Assembly (NCBI GenBank): GCA_947498455.1
Contig: CANMKK010000013.1
Location: 54,575-118,574 of the forward strand
DNA length: 64,000 nt
DNA from: an uncultured Aquimarina sp.
GTDB lineage: Bacteria; Bacteroidota; Bacteroidia; Flavobacteriales; Flavobacteriaceae
Direction of reading: 5' to 3'
The translations under genes and the position numbers were made by a program. The notes below the pieces were generated by a model. The model ran no database searches. It had not been told where the DNA came from and saw only the letters and a program-made list of their open reading frames with translations. How positions within the stretch are numbered: position 1 is the first letter of the stretch; every line of letters starts with the position of its first letter. Of this stretch, positions 7,314 to 17,731 are shown one piece after another.

Positions 7314-8771
7314 ATGCAACCCATACACATCCTACTGCTTATAGCAGCTTATTTTGGAATCTTACTTCTTATATCGTATTTCACAGGAAAAAGTTCAGGA
7401 AACGAAGCCTTTTTTAAAGCTAATAAGCAATCTCCCTGGTATGTAGTTGCTTTTGGTATGATCGGAGCCTCGCTAAGTGGGGTTACGTTTATTTCTGTTC
7501 CCGGATGGGTTGAAGGTGCGCAGTTTAGCTATATGCAGGTTGTTTTTGGATACCTGGTTGGATATTTTGTTATCGCATATATTTTAATGCCTATCTATTA
7601 TAAACTAAATGTTACCTCTATTTATCAATACCTAGGAGAAAGGTTTGGAGTAGTTAGTTATAAAACGGGAGCTTTCTTTTTCTTTATATCTAGGGTTTTA
7701 GGTGCATCTTTTAGACTTTACCTCGTAGCAATTGTATTACAACAATATATTTTTGATGAGTGGAATGTACCTTTCGAAATTACTGTTATACTTTCGATAC
7801 TTCTTATCTGGATATATACTTTTAGAGGAGGTATCAAAACAATTGTTTGGACAGATACACTACAAACATTTTTTATGTTAATAGCAGTAGGAACTGCCAT
7901 CTATTATATTAATGATCAAATAGGATGGTCGTTCTCAGAGTTTCTCTCTTCTGAAGAATTAAAAAACTATGATAAAATATTTTTCTTCGAAAACTTTTTA
8001 GAAAAAAATCATTTCTTCAAGTCATTTATAGGAGGAATGTTTATTGCTATCTGTATGACTGGATTAGATCAGGATATGATGCAAAAAAACTTGACCTGCC
8101 GTAATTTAAAAGAGGCGCAGAAAAACATGGTTTCTTTTAGTTTGGTGTTGATTATTGTGAACTTTATTTTTCTTTTACTAGGTGCTTTACTATTTATATA
8201 TGCAGATCAGTTCAATATAGCTACTCCAATCGTAGATGGTAATGTAAAAACGGACTTATTATTTCCCGAAATAGCAATTAATGGTGGATTGGGTATCGTA
8301 TTGGCCGTTGCTTTTATTCTCGGATTGGTCGCTGCGGCGTATAGTAGTGCAGATAGTGCGCTGACTTCTCTAACAACCTCTTTCTGCATTGATTTTTTAG
8401 GAATAGAAAAAAAAGAAAAGCAAGATCAAGTAACCATCCGAAAGAAAACTCATATCGCCATGAGTGCCCTATTAATAATTGTGATTATAATTTTTAAACA
8501 TGTATTAACCGAAAATGTAATCAGTAATTTACTAACCGTTGCTACTTTTACCTATGGTCCACTATTAGGCTTATTTGCTTTCGGAATTTTCACTAATTAT
8601 AAAATCAAAGATAAATATACGTGGATTGTCGCCTTGATCTCTGTCCTACTTATTATTGGAGTATGGAAAATACCTTCTGAATTAATTGGTGGTTATAAAA
8701 TTGGTTATGAATTACTTCCGCTGAATGGTTTATTAACCTTTCTTGGATTAATATTGATCCGTAGAAAGTAA
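7314..8771 (+). CDS. Sodium:solute symporter (SSS family)
   Basis: A 485-residue inner-membrane protein with about 13 hydrophobic helices and an SSS-family layout. Conserved stretches include [20 protein letters not shown] near residues 49-67 (sodium-site and first core helix), QYLGERFG, a [13 protein letters not shown] loop in mid-protein, and [17 protein letters not shown], the TM8-type serine-rich segment. It couples substrate uptake to sodium. The substrate cannot be deduced; relatives carry sugars, sialic acid, proline or pantothenate. Its 3' end overlaps the convergent CoA-binding-protein gene by 24 bases. No regulator or enzyme gene is linked on the same strand. Confidence 0.9.
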   Translation: MQPIHILLLIAAYFGILLLISYFTGKSSGNEAFFKANKQSPWYVVAFGMIGASLSGVTFISVPGWVEGAQFSYMQVVFGYLVGYFVIAYILMPIYYKLNVTSIYQYLGERFGVVSYKTGAFFFFISRVLGASFRLYLVAIVLQQYIFDEWNVPFEITVILSILLIWIYTFRGGIKTIVWTDTLQTFFMLIAVGTAIYYINDQIGWSFSEFLSSEELKNYDKIFFFENFLEKNHFFKSFIGGMFIAICMTGLDQDMMQKNLTCRNLKEAQKNMVSFSLVLIIVNFIFLLLGALLFIYADQFNIATPIVDGNVKTDLLFPEIAINGGLGIVLAVAFILGLVAAAYSSADSALTSLTTSFCIDFLGIEKKEKQDQVTIRKKTHIAMSALLIIVIIIFKHVLTENVISNLLTVATFTYGPLLGLFAFGIFTNYKIKDKYTWIVALISVLLIIGVWKIPSELIGGYKIGYELLPLNGLLTFLGLILIRRK

Positions 8772-9110
8772 AACTAATGTACAGGCAATCTCTATTTCTA
8801 TATTGGCTCGTTTTAGTATTTCGTATAATTCTGGATTTTCGGTACCTGGATTAAAAATTACTCTTTTGGGATTCAACCCCACAATATAATCATAGTATTT
8901 CTCCTGTCTTAATGGGTTCAAATACATGGTTACAGTATCAATACCATCATAGGATACTTCTGTAGTATCTATCTCTACTCCTGCTACTTCCCCAGGTCTT
9001 GCTCCTATGGCAACCACATCATATGTGTAATTAATCAATCTGTTTATTGCCTTATTAGAATATCTATCTTCCTTAGTAGAGGCTCCAAGTACAAGTGTTT
9101 TTTTCTTCAT
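8748..9110 (-). CDS. CoA-binding domain protein (YccU-like)
   Basis: A 120-residue single-domain Rossmann protein of the CoA_binding (COG1832) family. It begins [20 protein letters not shown], the nucleotide/CoA-binding loop with its Asn-Lys signature, followed by GARPGEVAG and [10 protein letters not shown], and ends [15 protein letters not shown] and [10 protein letters not shown]. These small proteins bind CoA or related nucleotides, and their physiological role is not settled. It converges on and overlaps the symporter gene by 24 bases. No partner gene lies upstream on its strand. Confidence 0.85.
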   Translation of the reverse strand: MKKKTLVLGASTKEDRYSNKAINRLINYTYDVVAIGARPGEVAGVEIDTTEVSYDGIDTVTMYLNPLRQEKYYDYIVGLNPKRVIFNPGTENPELYEILKRANIEIEIACTLVLLSTDQY

Positions 9111-9206
9111 CTTTTTTTTATAATAATAAGAATTGTTTTTTTAGTCTTCAATAGTATATATCATAAAACTTTAAAACAAATCATTTAGTATTTTAATACC
9201 AAGCGA

Positions 9207-9330
9207 ACCTTAAAATTAAGCTAAAATACTCGTTCATCCTCTCTTTTTTTTTCATTATAAAAACCGTCCTTAGCTGTGTCTATTCAAGAATTTTACCGCT
9301 TCAGAACAGAAAAAAGTAACTTCTCTTTTT
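9207..9330 (+). repeat. Dispersed repeat shared with 32100-32225
   Basis: The sequence from CCTTAAAATTAAGCTAAAAT onward aligns over its whole length with 32100-32225. Shared blocks include AATTAAGCTAAAATACT, CTTAGC, AATTTTA-CGCTTCA and AAAAAAGTA. By eye roughly 70% of bases agree. Both copies lie in gaps just before the 3' end of a minus-strand gene. Confidence 0.55.
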
Positions 9331-9614
9331 TAGTTTATTTTTAGAATCCATATGATATAAATACAAATCTATTTCACCTTTTCTTCATATATATGTTATA
9401 GGAAAAATCCTTTTACACTACCTAACAACAATGGTTAAAACGTTAAAAATAAATGCTAAAATGTTAAAAACAAAAAAGTCTTGTAACACATGTCTTGTAG
9501 TCGACGTCTTATAAATAGAAGATATGATTTTTCATAAATTTAGTTAGTTAGTTACTTAATAATCAAATTTTATTCATAGTTGATGGTTAGTGTTACTATT
9601 TGGTTATTATAGAA

Positions 9615-9640
9615 AACTGCTCCTTTTTTAAGGAGCAGTT
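9615..9640 (-). terminator. Terminator of the hybrid kinase gene
   Basis: An 11-bp stem AACTGCTCCTT (9615-9625) with AAGGAGCAGTT (9630-9640) and a TTTT loop. T-rich sequence follows on both strands, so it can work in both directions. It lies 18 bases beyond the stop codon of the kinase gene. Confidence 0.8.
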
Positions 9641-9657
9641 TTTATTTTATTAATTCC

Positions 9658-11850
9658 TTAATTAATAAATTTACTTAGCTGTTTATAAAAATGTTCTAAT
9701 CTGAAAGGTTTTGAAATAAAACCGTTCATTCCTGCTGCCGAGATTTTATCTTTGTTTTCGCTAATATCTACTGCTGTTAAAGCAATAATAGGAGTCGTAT
9801 TATTAAATTCCCTTATTCCTTCTGTTGCCTCATAACCATTCATCTTAGGCATATGTATATCCATCAAAATAATATCAAAATCTTGCTTCTTTACTAATTC
9901 TATCGCATCAAATCCATTATCAATTACTACAACTTTGGCTTTTTTGGTTTCTAAAATACGTTTTGTTATCATTTGATTCACATTATTATCATCTACAACC
10001 AAAACAGTTTTATCTTCTAAAAAACTATTCTCTTTTCCTGTGATATCATTTTTTTGCTTGTCACTTTCTTTTTCGTATTCGAATTTTAGGTTGAAATAAA
10101 AACAAGCTCCTTCATTAGGTTTACTTTCTACATATATTTCACTTCCCATAGCATCCAATAATCTTTTTACAATTGCTAACCCCAAGCCAACACCTTCATA
10201 TGTTCGATTAAGTTGTACCGATTTCTGATAAAAATCTTCGAATATCCTTGTCTGCATTTGCTTAGAAATACCAATCCCATCATCTTTAATACTAATACTA
10301 AGTTCTACTTCCTTTTCTTTTTCTATAGTACAATCAACACAGCTAACAGTAAGCCATATATTTCCGTTTTCTGTAAATTTTAGAGAATTACCCAATAAAT
10401 TAATGATAATCTGAGATAATTTTATGGAATCTCCTTTTAATTTTTTGGGAATGGTAGTATCTATTTCAATATGTACCTGATTATTATTTTCCTTTTTTAG
10501 GTATTTTAGAGCATTATCTATATTATTAACAATATCTTCAATACTAAATTCTATATTATTTAATTCAATTTTATTTGCATCATATTTATTGATCTGTAAG
10601 ATATTATTAATGATCGATAGTAAATGTTCTCCAGATGATTTTAGGGCATTAAGGTAATGTAGTTGTTTTTTTTGGGGAGCTTCATTTATCAATATATCTG
10701 TTATACCAGTTACAGCATATAAGGGAGTTCTTAGTTCATGACTAATTGTAGAAAAGAAGTTTGTTTTCAATTGTGATGCATATTCAGCTTTATCCATAGC
10801 ATCAACTAATTCCTTATTTTTTAGAGTTAAGCGATTATTTAATTTTAAACGATTTTTATTGGCGATATATAGCAATATAACTACACTAACGGTTATAAAA
10901 AATAAGGAAAGAAGTGCCAGTGTAAAGAATTTTATTTTTTTAAGTGATTTTTCCTGACTTTTATTCAATTCTTGCGTAAGGTATAAACTGCTTTCTTTTT
11001 CAAACAAATCGCGCTCTAATTGGTTTTGCTCCTTTAATGAACTTTCCTGTATCTTAAAGCTTTTTTCTAAATATGAAATATGTTTTGCCATTGACTTCCT
11101 AACATCATCAGGCCTATTTAATTTATCAAATAAAACTGTTTTTGCTTTCTCGAGTCGGATTAATTCAGAATAAAAGTCATGCTCCAATGCTATTGTTTCT
11201 GCTTTATCAAAACTTTCTATTGCACTTGTATATTCTTTTTTATTAACGTAGATGTTTCCTATATAAATATGAGTTTTTATAATAATATCTGGTTGTAGAA
11301 TTGTATCTGGTTGATATAACCTAATCGTTTCTTGTAAATAAGAAAAAGCATTGTCATAATCTTTAAGCTTGTACTTTATCTCTCCTATATTAAATGTTGG
11401 ATATACAGCTTTAAAATTATCTTTTAGTTCTAACGCTAGATCTCTTGATTGGATATAATACTTTTCTGCTTTCTCTAAATCATCTTTATCAAAATACAAT
11501 ATTGCCATATTGTTATAATAATAAATCAGATAATCCCTATAATTTGCCCGTACTAAAGCATCTTTAGATAACCTATAATTCTTTTCTGCATTTTCTAAAT
11601 CTCCTATCTCATAAAACATGCTTCCAATACAATTATAGGCATCTCCAATGATAGAATCATTTTTATATTTTTTCCCATACTCTAATGCAGAACTAAGCAT
11701 ATCATTTGCCTTAGTATATTCTCCTTTATTAGAAATTATAAAAGCTTGAGAAATTACATCATAAATACTATCCCTATTTATTTTATGCAATTGAGCATTA
11801 CAAATTACAATACCAATGAAATATAAAATAATACAAGTATTTTTTTTCAT
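9658..11850 (-). CDS. Hybrid histidine kinase with TPR sensor domain
   Basis: A 730-residue membrane kinase. A signal peptide (1-19) is followed by a periplasmic region with about five tetratricopeptide repeats (30-250), a coiled coil, one TM helix (about 307-330), HisKA with FFSTISHELRTPL (phospho-acceptor His371), HATPase_c with DDGIGI and GVGLGLAIVKR, and a C-terminal receiver domain (about 610-730). The receiver has Asp620/Asp621, phospho-acceptor Asp664 in LMDIHMP, and Lys714 in SKPF. It therefore senses a periplasmic signal through TPR contacts and passes phosphate on internally. No output DNA-binding domain or neighbouring response regulator is present, so a phosphotransfer partner elsewhere is expected. 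The upstream neighbour is the divergent TonB receptor, a possible target. Confidence 0.93.
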   Translation of the reverse strand: MKKNTCIILYFIGIVICNAQLHKINRDSIYDVISQAFIISNKGEYTKANDMLSSALEYGKKYKNDSIIGDAYNCIGSMFYEIGDLENAEKNYRLSKDALVRANYRDYLIYYYNNMAILYFDKDDLEKAEKYYIQSRDLALELKDNFKAVYPTFNIGEIKYKLKDYDNAFSYLQETIRLYQPDTILQPDIIIKTHIYIGNIYVNKKEYTSAIESFDKAETIALEHDFYSELIRLEKAKTVLFDKLNRPDDVRKSMAKHISYLEKSFKIQESSLKEQNQLERDLFEKESSLYLTQELNKSQEKSLKKIKFFTLALLSLFFITVSVVILLYIANKNRLKLNNRLTLKNKELVDAMDKAEYASQLKTNFFSTISHELRTPLYAVTGITDILINEAPQKKQLHYLNALKSSGEHLLSIINNILQINKYDANKIELNNIEFSIEDIVNNIDNALKYLKKENNNQVHIEIDTTIPKKLKGDSIKLSQIIINLLGNSLKFTENGNIWLTVSCVDCTIEKEKEVELSISIKDDGIGISKQMQTRIFEDFYQKSVQLNRTYEGVGLGLAIVKRLLDAMGSEIYVESKPNEGACFYFNLKFEYEKESDKQKNDITGKENSFLEDKTVLVVDDNNVNQMITKRILETKKAKVVVIDNGFDAIELVKKQDFDIILMDIHMPKMNGYEATEGIREFNNTTPIIALTAVDISENKDKISAAGMNGFISKPFRLEHFYKQLSKFIN

Positions 11851-12385
11851 ATATGATTTTTTCTTCCCGATAGTTTCTTTTTTAACAAAATTTAAACATT
11901 TTAAAATAAGACATATCTATACCATATCTAAAAGCTGGTTTTTTTAAATATACAATTGAGGTTTATTTCGTTTTATCCTAATTAAAGAGATTAACTGGGG
12001 TTACTAAAAATAGTAAAATAAGTTCTATTCTCCATACATATCAAAAAAGAATAGTAAAATAAACTTAATTATATAGGTAACTTTTATTCCACACATAACT
12101 AATAAATCAAAAAAATGGTATCTCTCATTGTTGTCCACCGCTATAAGTTATGATCTCCTATTCAGTCAATTTTAAGTAGGACAACCAAATTTCACTCATT
12201 ATATGTTTAATTATAATTTAATGTTAAAACTAGATATATTGTGTAACAGACTGTAAACTTCATCGTCATATCTCAAACATGCCTAATCACCATGTGCAGA
12301 AAATTATAATAAAAATAGCTTTTTGTATTATGCAATACAAAGTACAATGCTTAACATAAAAGTAAGTCTATAAACAATCAATCAA
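11851..12385. other. Divergent intergenic region between kinase and TonB receptor
   Basis: No gene is present in these 535 bases. The sequence is AT-rich with two copies of ATAGTAAAATAA about 55 bases apart (around 12009 and 12053). Promoters of both flanking genes must lie here, but I see no unambiguous -7 box. Confidence 0.4.
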
Positions 12386-14788
12386 ATGAAAACAATCAAT
12401 CAAAAAGTAGCGCTGTTGCTTCTTTCCTTTTGTTATGTAATGGGATTTTCGCAACCTAATAATGAAATAATTTTGGGCACCGTAAAAGGAAAAGTTATTG
12501 ATAAAAATTTAAACCACCCCATTCCATATGCTACTATTATTATTAATGACGGATCAGAAAAATTAATTAGTGGTGGTATAACCACAGAAGATGGTACATT
12601 TTTAGTCAATGATATTCCTAAAGGCGATTATACATTAAAAGTTCAGTTTATTGGATATAAGACGCATAGTCAATCCTTTAAAATTTTACGCAAGAATAGA
12701 AATATTGATATAGGAACCATCTTTTTAGAAGAAGAAATTGAATCTTTGGATGACGTTACCATTGTTTCTGAAAGAACTACAATAGAACAAAAGATTGATC
12801 GCAAAGTAATCAATGTCGGTAAGGATTTAACCACTACCGGAGGTAGCGCTGCAGAAATTATGAACAATATCCCATCAGTAAATGTTGATCAAGATGGTAA
12901 TATCGCATTACGAGGAAATCAAAATGTTCGCATTCTTATTGATGGCAAACCAACTAACATAAGTGCTGCACAGCTATTAAAACAAATTCCTTCTACCTCT
13001 ATTAAAAAAATAGAATTAATCACAAATCCTTCTGCAAAATATAATCCTGAAGGAATGAGTGGTATCATTAATATTGTACTTCATAAAAACAGTAATATTG
13101 GTTTTAATGGAAATGCTAATCTAGGATTAAATTTTGACAAAAATGCTAGGTTTAATAGCTCCATCGATCTTAATTACAGATCCGGAAAAATTAATGTCTA
13201 TGGAAACTATGGTAATAATATTACCAAACAAGATCAAGGAGGGTTTGTTTATCGAGAAGATGAAAATACCAGACAAGAATTTAGGTTCCGAGATAATAAT
13301 AAATCACATTTATTTAAAATCGGTCTAGATTATTATATTAATGAAAAAAATACTGTTTCTCTATATACTAATCAAAATTTATTTGATGGTGTTACCAATG
13401 GAACAACTAAAATTCTCTTTTTAGATAATACTATAAATAACATTACCCAAGACCTTATTAATACTAGTGATAACCTGGGGTCTACTTATAATTTTGACTA
13501 CAAACATGACTTTAAAAAAGAAGGGCATAATATAGAATTAGAAGTTGATTATAATGTCTTCAACAGTGATTCAAATGATAATTTTAGGTTTATTAATGGA
13601 GCCTCTCCAAACTACATTGATACTATTGAAAATGAACGAGAAAATACAACTATCAATCTAGATTATGTACATCCCTTATCCAAAAAAGCAAAATTAGAGC
13701 TAGGATATGAGACCAGATTAAGAAGAACAGACAATGATTACCTATCAACATTTTTTGATAATTCTGTATATAGCTACAATAGAGATATTCATTCTTTCTA
13801 TGCAACTTATGGAAAAAATTATGAAAAATGGTCTTATCAATTAGGAGCCAGAGTAGAAAATTATAATGTCGAAGCCATATTAGATACCAAAAAAGTATTT
13901 GAAGATGACTATATCACGGTATATCCATCTGCATATCTAACATATACTCCAAAAGAAAAAAACACCTATCAATTAAGTTATAGTCGCAGAGTGGATCGTC
14001 CAGGGTTAGATCAAGTAAATCCTATTAGAGAATGGAGTACTCCCAGAATAACTTCTAGAGGTAATCCATCTTTAGATCCTCAATTTACAAATTCTATGGA
14101 ACTTAATTATACAAGAAAACTAAAAGGTGGATCAATTACGGCTGGTACTTTTTATAGAATTATTAATGATGAAATCAATAGAACATTACTTATGGATCCG
14201 ACTGTTGATCAAGGTCAAATACTAACATTCGAAAATTTTGATAACAATTCATCCTTTGGTATAGAGATATCCAGTAATTATAGAGTTACTAAATGGTGGA
14301 GTTTTAACACTAGTTTTGATCTCTTCGGTCAAACACAAAAAGGAACCGTGCAAACTACAGAAATAGAAAATGGTCAAGAAATTCCTGTATTTATAGCTCA
14401 GGAAGTTGATGCCCTGGTATATAATTTTAGAATGAATAATAATTTTAAAGCAACTAAAAATTTAACATTTCAATTATTCGGATTTTATAGAAGTGATCAA
14501 GAAGGACTTCAGTTTAAAACCAAGCCTTTTTATTTTGTGAATGCAGGAGCCAGATATAATATATTAAAAGGAAAAGGAACCGCTAGTATTAACTTTAATG
14601 ACATATTTAATACCATGCGTTTTAGATTTTCTGGTGATTTTCCTTATCAACAGAGTGGAGAATTCCAAGGTGAAACTCAAACAATATTTTTAGGACTATC
14701 CTATCGATTTGGAGGAGGAAAAAACAGGAAGATTTCTAGAAAGCGTAGAGATAAAAATGAAAAATCCGGAGGCGGAGGAATTCTATAA
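12386..14788 (+). CDS. TonB-dependent receptor-type outer-membrane protein (OMP_b-brl_3-like)
   Basis: An 800-residue outer-membrane protein. It has a signal peptide (1-22, ending GFSQ), then a CarboxypepD_reg-like domain (about 31-115; GKVIDKNLNHPIPYATIIIN, GGITTEDGTFLVNDIPKGDY), then a short plug (about 130-220; NVDQDGNIALRGNQNVRILI, IKKIELITNPSAKYNPEGMSG). The remainder is a beta-barrel with alternating aromatic strands and the YQLSYSRRVDRPGLDQVNP motif common in the Bacteroidota outer-membrane-protein family OMP_b-brl_3. The C-terminus is extended by a basic Gly-rich tail (GGGKNRKISRKRRDKNEKSG). No SusD partner follows, so it is probably not a polysaccharide-uptake pair. The substrate is unknown. 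Confidence 0.88.
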   Translation: MKTINQKVALLLLSFCYVMGFSQPNNEIILGTVKGKVIDKNLNHPIPYATIIINDGSEKLISGGITTEDGTFLVNDIPKGDYTLKVQFIGYKTHSQSFKILRKNRNIDIGTIFLEEEIESLDDVTIVSERTTIEQKIDRKVINVGKDLTTTGGSAAEIMNNIPSVNVDQDGNIALRGNQNVRILIDGKPTNISAAQLLKQIPSTSIKKIELITNPSAKYNPEGMSGIINIVLHKNSNIGFNGNANLGLNFDKNARFNSSIDLNYRSGKINVYGNYGNNITKQDQGGFVYREDENTRQEFRFRDNNKSHLFKIGLDYYINEKNTVSLYTNQNLFDGVTNGTTKILFLDNTINNITQDLINTSDNLGSTYNFDYKHDFKKEGHNIELEVDYNVFNSDSNDNFRFINGASPNYIDTIENERENTTINLDYVHPLSKKAKLELGYETRLRRTDNDYLSTFFDNSVYSYNRDIHSFYATYGKNYEKWSYQLGARVENYNVEAILDTKKVFEDDYITVYPSAYLTYTPKEKNTYQLSYSRRVDRPGLDQVNPIREWSTPRITSRGNPSLDPQFTNSMELNYTRKLKGGSITAGTFYRIINDEINRTLLMDPTVDQGQILTFENFDNNSSFGIEISSNYRVTKWWSFNTSFDLFGQTQKGTVQTTEIENGQEIPVFIAQEVDALVYNFRMNNNFKATKNLTFQLFGFYRSDQEGLQFKTKPFYFVNAGARYNILKGKGTASINFNDIFNTMRFRFSGDFPYQQSGEFQGETQTIFLGLSYRFGGGKNRKISRKRRDKNEKSGGGGIL

Positions 14789-14835
14789 ATCGTAATTTTT
14801 TATCTATCAAGTCAATAGATCTCGACTGCGCTACC

Positions 14836-15000
14836 ATTAACGTGTTTTATAAAAATCTGTTTTTCAAATATTTACTTGTGTTTAAATTTAATCCTATATC
14901 CTTTGATTTAACTTTTTTCATTTTAGCTCACGGGGTTTCTATTTTAGAAAATAGGAGTTCGTGAATCTTCGATTTCTTTGCTCGCCCAAAGAAATCGAAA
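14836..15000 (+). repeat. Dispersed repeat shared with 41822-42020
   Basis: The two copies share TTTAATCCTATATCCTTTGA, CATTTTAGC, and GTGAATCTTCGATTTCTTTG followed by CTCGCCCAAAG. The end of this copy is a perfect 11-bp inverted repeat CGATTTCTTTG-ctcgcc-CAAAGAAATCG. A GTG-started frame at 14961-15227 runs out of this element and looks spurious. Confidence 0.7.
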
Positions 15001-15227
15001 CAAAAGAAAAAGCGCTTTTTTCAAGGTATTTTTGTCTTGGACAAAACCAAATTTATTTTGCTAAAATCTTTCCAAGGCTTCAAGATTTTTTAACGCAAAA
15101 TAAATTTCATACTGATGAAAAAAGGTTTTCAAAGCCCTGCTTTAGAACGTCAACACAAACACTGGATAAAATTTTTGTCGGATGTATCGACCTGACAATA
15201 AAACATAGTAATCTGGTTTTTAGTTAA
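15001..15227. other. Structured intergenic region with nested inverted repeats
   Basis: Continues from the repeat before it. AAATTTATTTTGC (15049-15061) pairs perfectly with GCAAAATAAATTT (15095-15107), and a shorter pair (AATCTT/AAGATT) is nested inside. A second small hairpin TTTTGTC-ttg-GACAAAA sits just upstream. This would form a long foldback. I find no convincing gene. Confidence 0.5.
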
Positions 15228-15444
15228 ATAACAATCAAACTCAGGTTAATACAAATAAAACACTTATATACAATACATTATAATCTAAGACGTTTAACCT
15301 TACATTACAAATTAAAAAAAAATGAAAAATTTAAAAGTTTTTGTAATACTCTAAGAAATGTATCGTCTATTATAGTACCAGACAACAGTTATGATTTATT
15401 TGAATTAGCCTTTAAAGAAAAAAATAGCTTAATAGGTGATATAA

Positions 15445-15476
15445 AAAACGCGAAACTAAAAATTGTTTCGCGTTTT
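15445..15476 (-). terminator. Terminator of fabH
   Basis: A perfect 12-bp stem, AAAACGCGAAAC (15445-15456) with GTTTCGCGTTTT (15465-15476), and an 8-base loop. It lies 30 bases beyond the fabH stop. It has A/T runs on both sides and is likely bidirectional. Confidence 0.85.
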
Positions 15477-15505
15477 CTTTTATAAACGTATCTAAGTCTT
15501 ATCTA

Positions 15506-16516
15506 TTACCATTTTATGATAGCACTTCCCCAGGTAAAACCACTTCCGAAAGCTGCTAATACTACTAAATCTCCTTCTTTGATTTTACCTTCTTCCCAAG
15601 CTTCTGTAAGCGCAATAGGAATTGATGCTGCGGTAGTATTACCATATCGTTGAATATTGTTATATACCTTATCATCCGATAACCTAAACTGTTTTTGTAC
15701 GAATTGAGAAATTCTAAGATTAGCTTGATGTGGTATCAACATATCAATATCCGAAGCTGTAAGCTTATTAGCCTCTAACCCTTCATTTATAACTTCAGAA
15801 AATCGAACAACGGCATTTTTAAATACAAATTGTCCATTCATGTATGGATAATACGGTATATTGTCTTTTGCGTTTTCCTCGATAATTTCAGGAACCCAAT
15901 GTTCTGTACTTGGTCCTTCTAAAGAAAGTTCTTTTGCGTGCGCTCCCTCACTATGTAAATGTGTCGATAAGACCCCTCTTCCATCTTCTTCTTCATTTCT
16001 TGATAAAACTACTGCTCCTGCTCCATCACCAAAAATTACTGAAACTGATCTTCCTCGTGTAGACATATCTAAACCTCCACTATGATTCTCACTTCCAATA
16101 ATTAAAATATGTTTATACATTCCTGTCTTTATAAATTGATCTCCAACAGATAATGCATAAACAAATCCACTACATTGATTGCGTACATCAAGGGCAGGAA
16201 TCGTTTTCATATTCATCATATCCTGTATTCTAACTCCACCTCCAGGAAAGTACATATCCGGGCTCAATGTTGCAAAAATTATCAAATCGATATCATCGTT
16301 GGCAAGACTTGCTCTTTCTATAGCAATTTTTGCTGCTTTAACTCCCATTACAGAAGTACTATTTCCGTCCCCTTTTTTAATATGACGTCTTTCTTTTATG
16401 CCTGTCCGTTCTTGAATCCAAGCATCATTAGTATCCATTAATTTAGAAAGATCATCATTAGTTATAACATTTTCGGGAACATATTTACCAAGCCCTGATA
16501 TTTTTGATGTATACAT
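15506..16516 (-). CDS. fabH: Beta-ketoacyl-ACP synthase III
   Basis: A 336-residue FabH/KAS III. Condenses acetyl-CoA (or a branched short acyl-CoA) with malonyl-ACP to start fatty acid synthesis. The Cys-His-Asn triad is intact: Cys115 in VRNQCSGFVY, His263 in IPHQANLR and Asn293 in YGNTTAAS. The end, LAAFGSGFTWGSAIIKW, is the normal KAS III C-terminus. Length is normal for the family. It stands alone, with its own terminator at 15445, and is not in a fab or polyketide cluster, so it is either the housekeeping enzyme or one of several paralogues. Confidence 0.95.
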   Translation of the reverse strand: MYTSKISGLGKYVPENVITNDDLSKLMDTNDAWIQERTGIKERRHIKKGDGNSTSVMGVKAAKIAIERASLANDDIDLIIFATLSPDMYFPGGGVRIQDMMNMKTIPALDVRNQCSGFVYALSVGDQFIKTGMYKHILIIGSENHSGGLDMSTRGRSVSVIFGDGAGAVVLSRNEEEDGRGVLSTHLHSEGAHAKELSLEGPSTEHWVPEIIEENAKDNIPYYPYMNGQFVFKNAVVRFSEVINEGLEANKLTASDIDMLIPHQANLRISQFVQKQFRLSDDKVYNNIQRYGNTTAASIPIALTEAWEEGKIKEGDLVVLAAFGSGFTWGSAIIKW

Positions 16517-16657
16517 ATTTATAATTATTATGTTGTTTGTGCGATTGGTAATTATAGATAATTACATTTTTTTTTAGCAAGCCTCAATATATGTATTCTT
16601 ATTTTTCTTATAAAAGAATACTCCATATTATTATATGCAGGCATAATAATTTAACTA

Positions 16658-16819
16658 ATACCATTTATCATTTGAATTTACCGTAATAAAATGTTCTTTT
16701 TTGCGCCTGAATTTCAAAATAAAAATAAACCGTAGCCCAGCTATGCTTAGTTTTTATTCTTCATTGAAACAAAAAAATCTTTATTTTCTTTTCCAGTAAA
16801 TTTAAACAACAACTGGTAT
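16658..16819. repeat. Type-1 foldback (MITE-like) element, copy 2
   Basis: Exactly 162 bp. It agrees with copies 1, 3 and 4 except for scattered single-base differences, for example GCGCCTGAATTTCAAAAT for GTGCCTCAATTTCAGAAT. The same imperfect terminal inverted repeats start ATACCA and end TGGTAT. It lies between fabH and the TetR gene, upstream of fabH on its strand. Confidence 0.85.
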
Positions 16820-17065
16820 AAGAATAAAAAGGCACACCAACCACAGCATGCCTTTCTAACAACCTAACCAATAAATAAACAAACAGACTAAAGTCAGTTG
16901 GTCGACTGACTAAAGATATCTTTATCAGTTCTATAAGCTGAACCGTTTTTTATCATTCTAAACGGTATATCTTTTTTCAATATTACAGAGGAAATATTTT
17001 CTCCATACCGCAAAACCACCTTTATTAAGAAATAGCCTTAACTACACCTATCTTTATCATATAGC
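16820..17065. other. Gap with hairpins downstream of the TetR gene
   Basis: A small hairpin AAAGGCA (16828-16834) / TGCCTTT (16849-16855), with a T run on the minus strand, could terminate the TetR-type gene. A second inverted repeat GTCAGT-tggtcg-ACTGAC lies at 16893-16910, flanked by a direct repeat of GACTAAAG. No gene is present. Confidence 0.45.
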
Positions 17066-17731
17066 TTAATTCCACATTGCTTTTTCTTTCCATAAAAGTT
17101 TATCAAAATCCAATAGATCATTCAAAATATCAGTTTCTAGTATATTAAAAATATTATGTACTGACCTCTCTATTTCTATATCTGTTTTTTCAAAACCTCT
17201 AGATGTATCATTCACCCAGATTCTAAGAAGGGATAAAAATTGCTCCCAAGTTTCTTCAGAATATATGTATACAGGGCTTTGCCTCATATTAAAAGGATTT
17301 TGATCTGCATCTATTTCAATTAATTCTTTCGCAAAGCCCTTAATATGATTTCTAAGAGCTCTAAGTTGCGTTAAGTCCTTTAGTTGTGCCTTATGATAAT
17401 GGAGTACTTTTAAAACATAATTACGTTTTAATAATAATAATTCGAAAAAGGTGTAAAAAAATGTCAGCATTTTATCTTTACTAGATAAACTACCATAAGA
17501 CTCATTCGTATTAATCGCGTCTATTGTAATACTAAAAAAAGTATTCCAAACACCTTTACTGATAGTATCCATACTTCCAAAAAAGGTATAAAATACTTCT
17601 TCTTTAATTTTAGACTCTTTACAAAACTTATAAACTGAATTTGGGTATTCATCACTCTCTAAAACATATTCCATATATTTATTAATGATACACTGACTGT
17701 CAGTTATTTCTTTTTTATTAGAGTAGGACAT
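17066..17731 (-). CDS. TetR-family-like transcriptional regulator
   Basis: A 221-residue all-helical protein. The N-terminal 55 residues (IINKYMEYVLESDEYPNSVY, then KFCKESKIKEEVFYTFFGSM) have the length and helix pattern of a TetR DNA-binding domain, although the usual Thr/Val-rich first helix is diverged. The C-terminal 150 residues form a ligand-binding/dimerisation-type helical bundle. The effector is unknown. It is divergent from htpG with 283 bases between, and could regulate itself or htpG. The family call is moderate because the helix-turn-helix is atypical. Confidence 0.65.
   Translation of the reverse strand: MSYSNKKEITDSQCIINKYMEYVLESDEYPNSVYKFCKESKIKEEVFYTFFGSMDTISKGVWNTFFSITIDAINTNESYGSLSSKDKMLTFFYTFFELLLLKRNYVLKVLHYHKAQLKDLTQLRALRNHIKGFAKELIEIDADQNPFNMRQSPVYIYSEETWEQFLSLLRIWVNDTSRGFEKTDIEIERSVHNIFNILETDILNDLLDFDKLLWKEKAMWN

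Larger units (their letters stand above)
9111..9657. other. Intergenic region, no gene
   Basis: This gap contains a dispersed repeat (9207-9330), AT-rich sequence with no reading frame, and the terminator at 9615-9640. A short run of repeated TTAG around 9540-9555 is visible. Nothing else is recognised. Confidence 0.5.

Noticed and set aside
12386..14788. SusC/SusD-type polysaccharide locus
   Set aside because: Neither TonB-type receptor is followed by a SusD-like gene or glycoside hydrolases.
14961..15227. 88-codon GTG-started frame
   Set aside because: Runs out of a dispersed repeat and a long inverted repeat. The sequence looks like repeat-derived spurious coding that occurs beside similar elements.
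15228..15485. Open frame without start codon between a repeat and the fabH terminator
   Set aside because: A protein-like stretch (around NVSSIIVPDNSYDLFELAFK) is visible, but there is no ATG and the 3' end overlaps a strong terminator stem. It is too weak to call a pseudogene.
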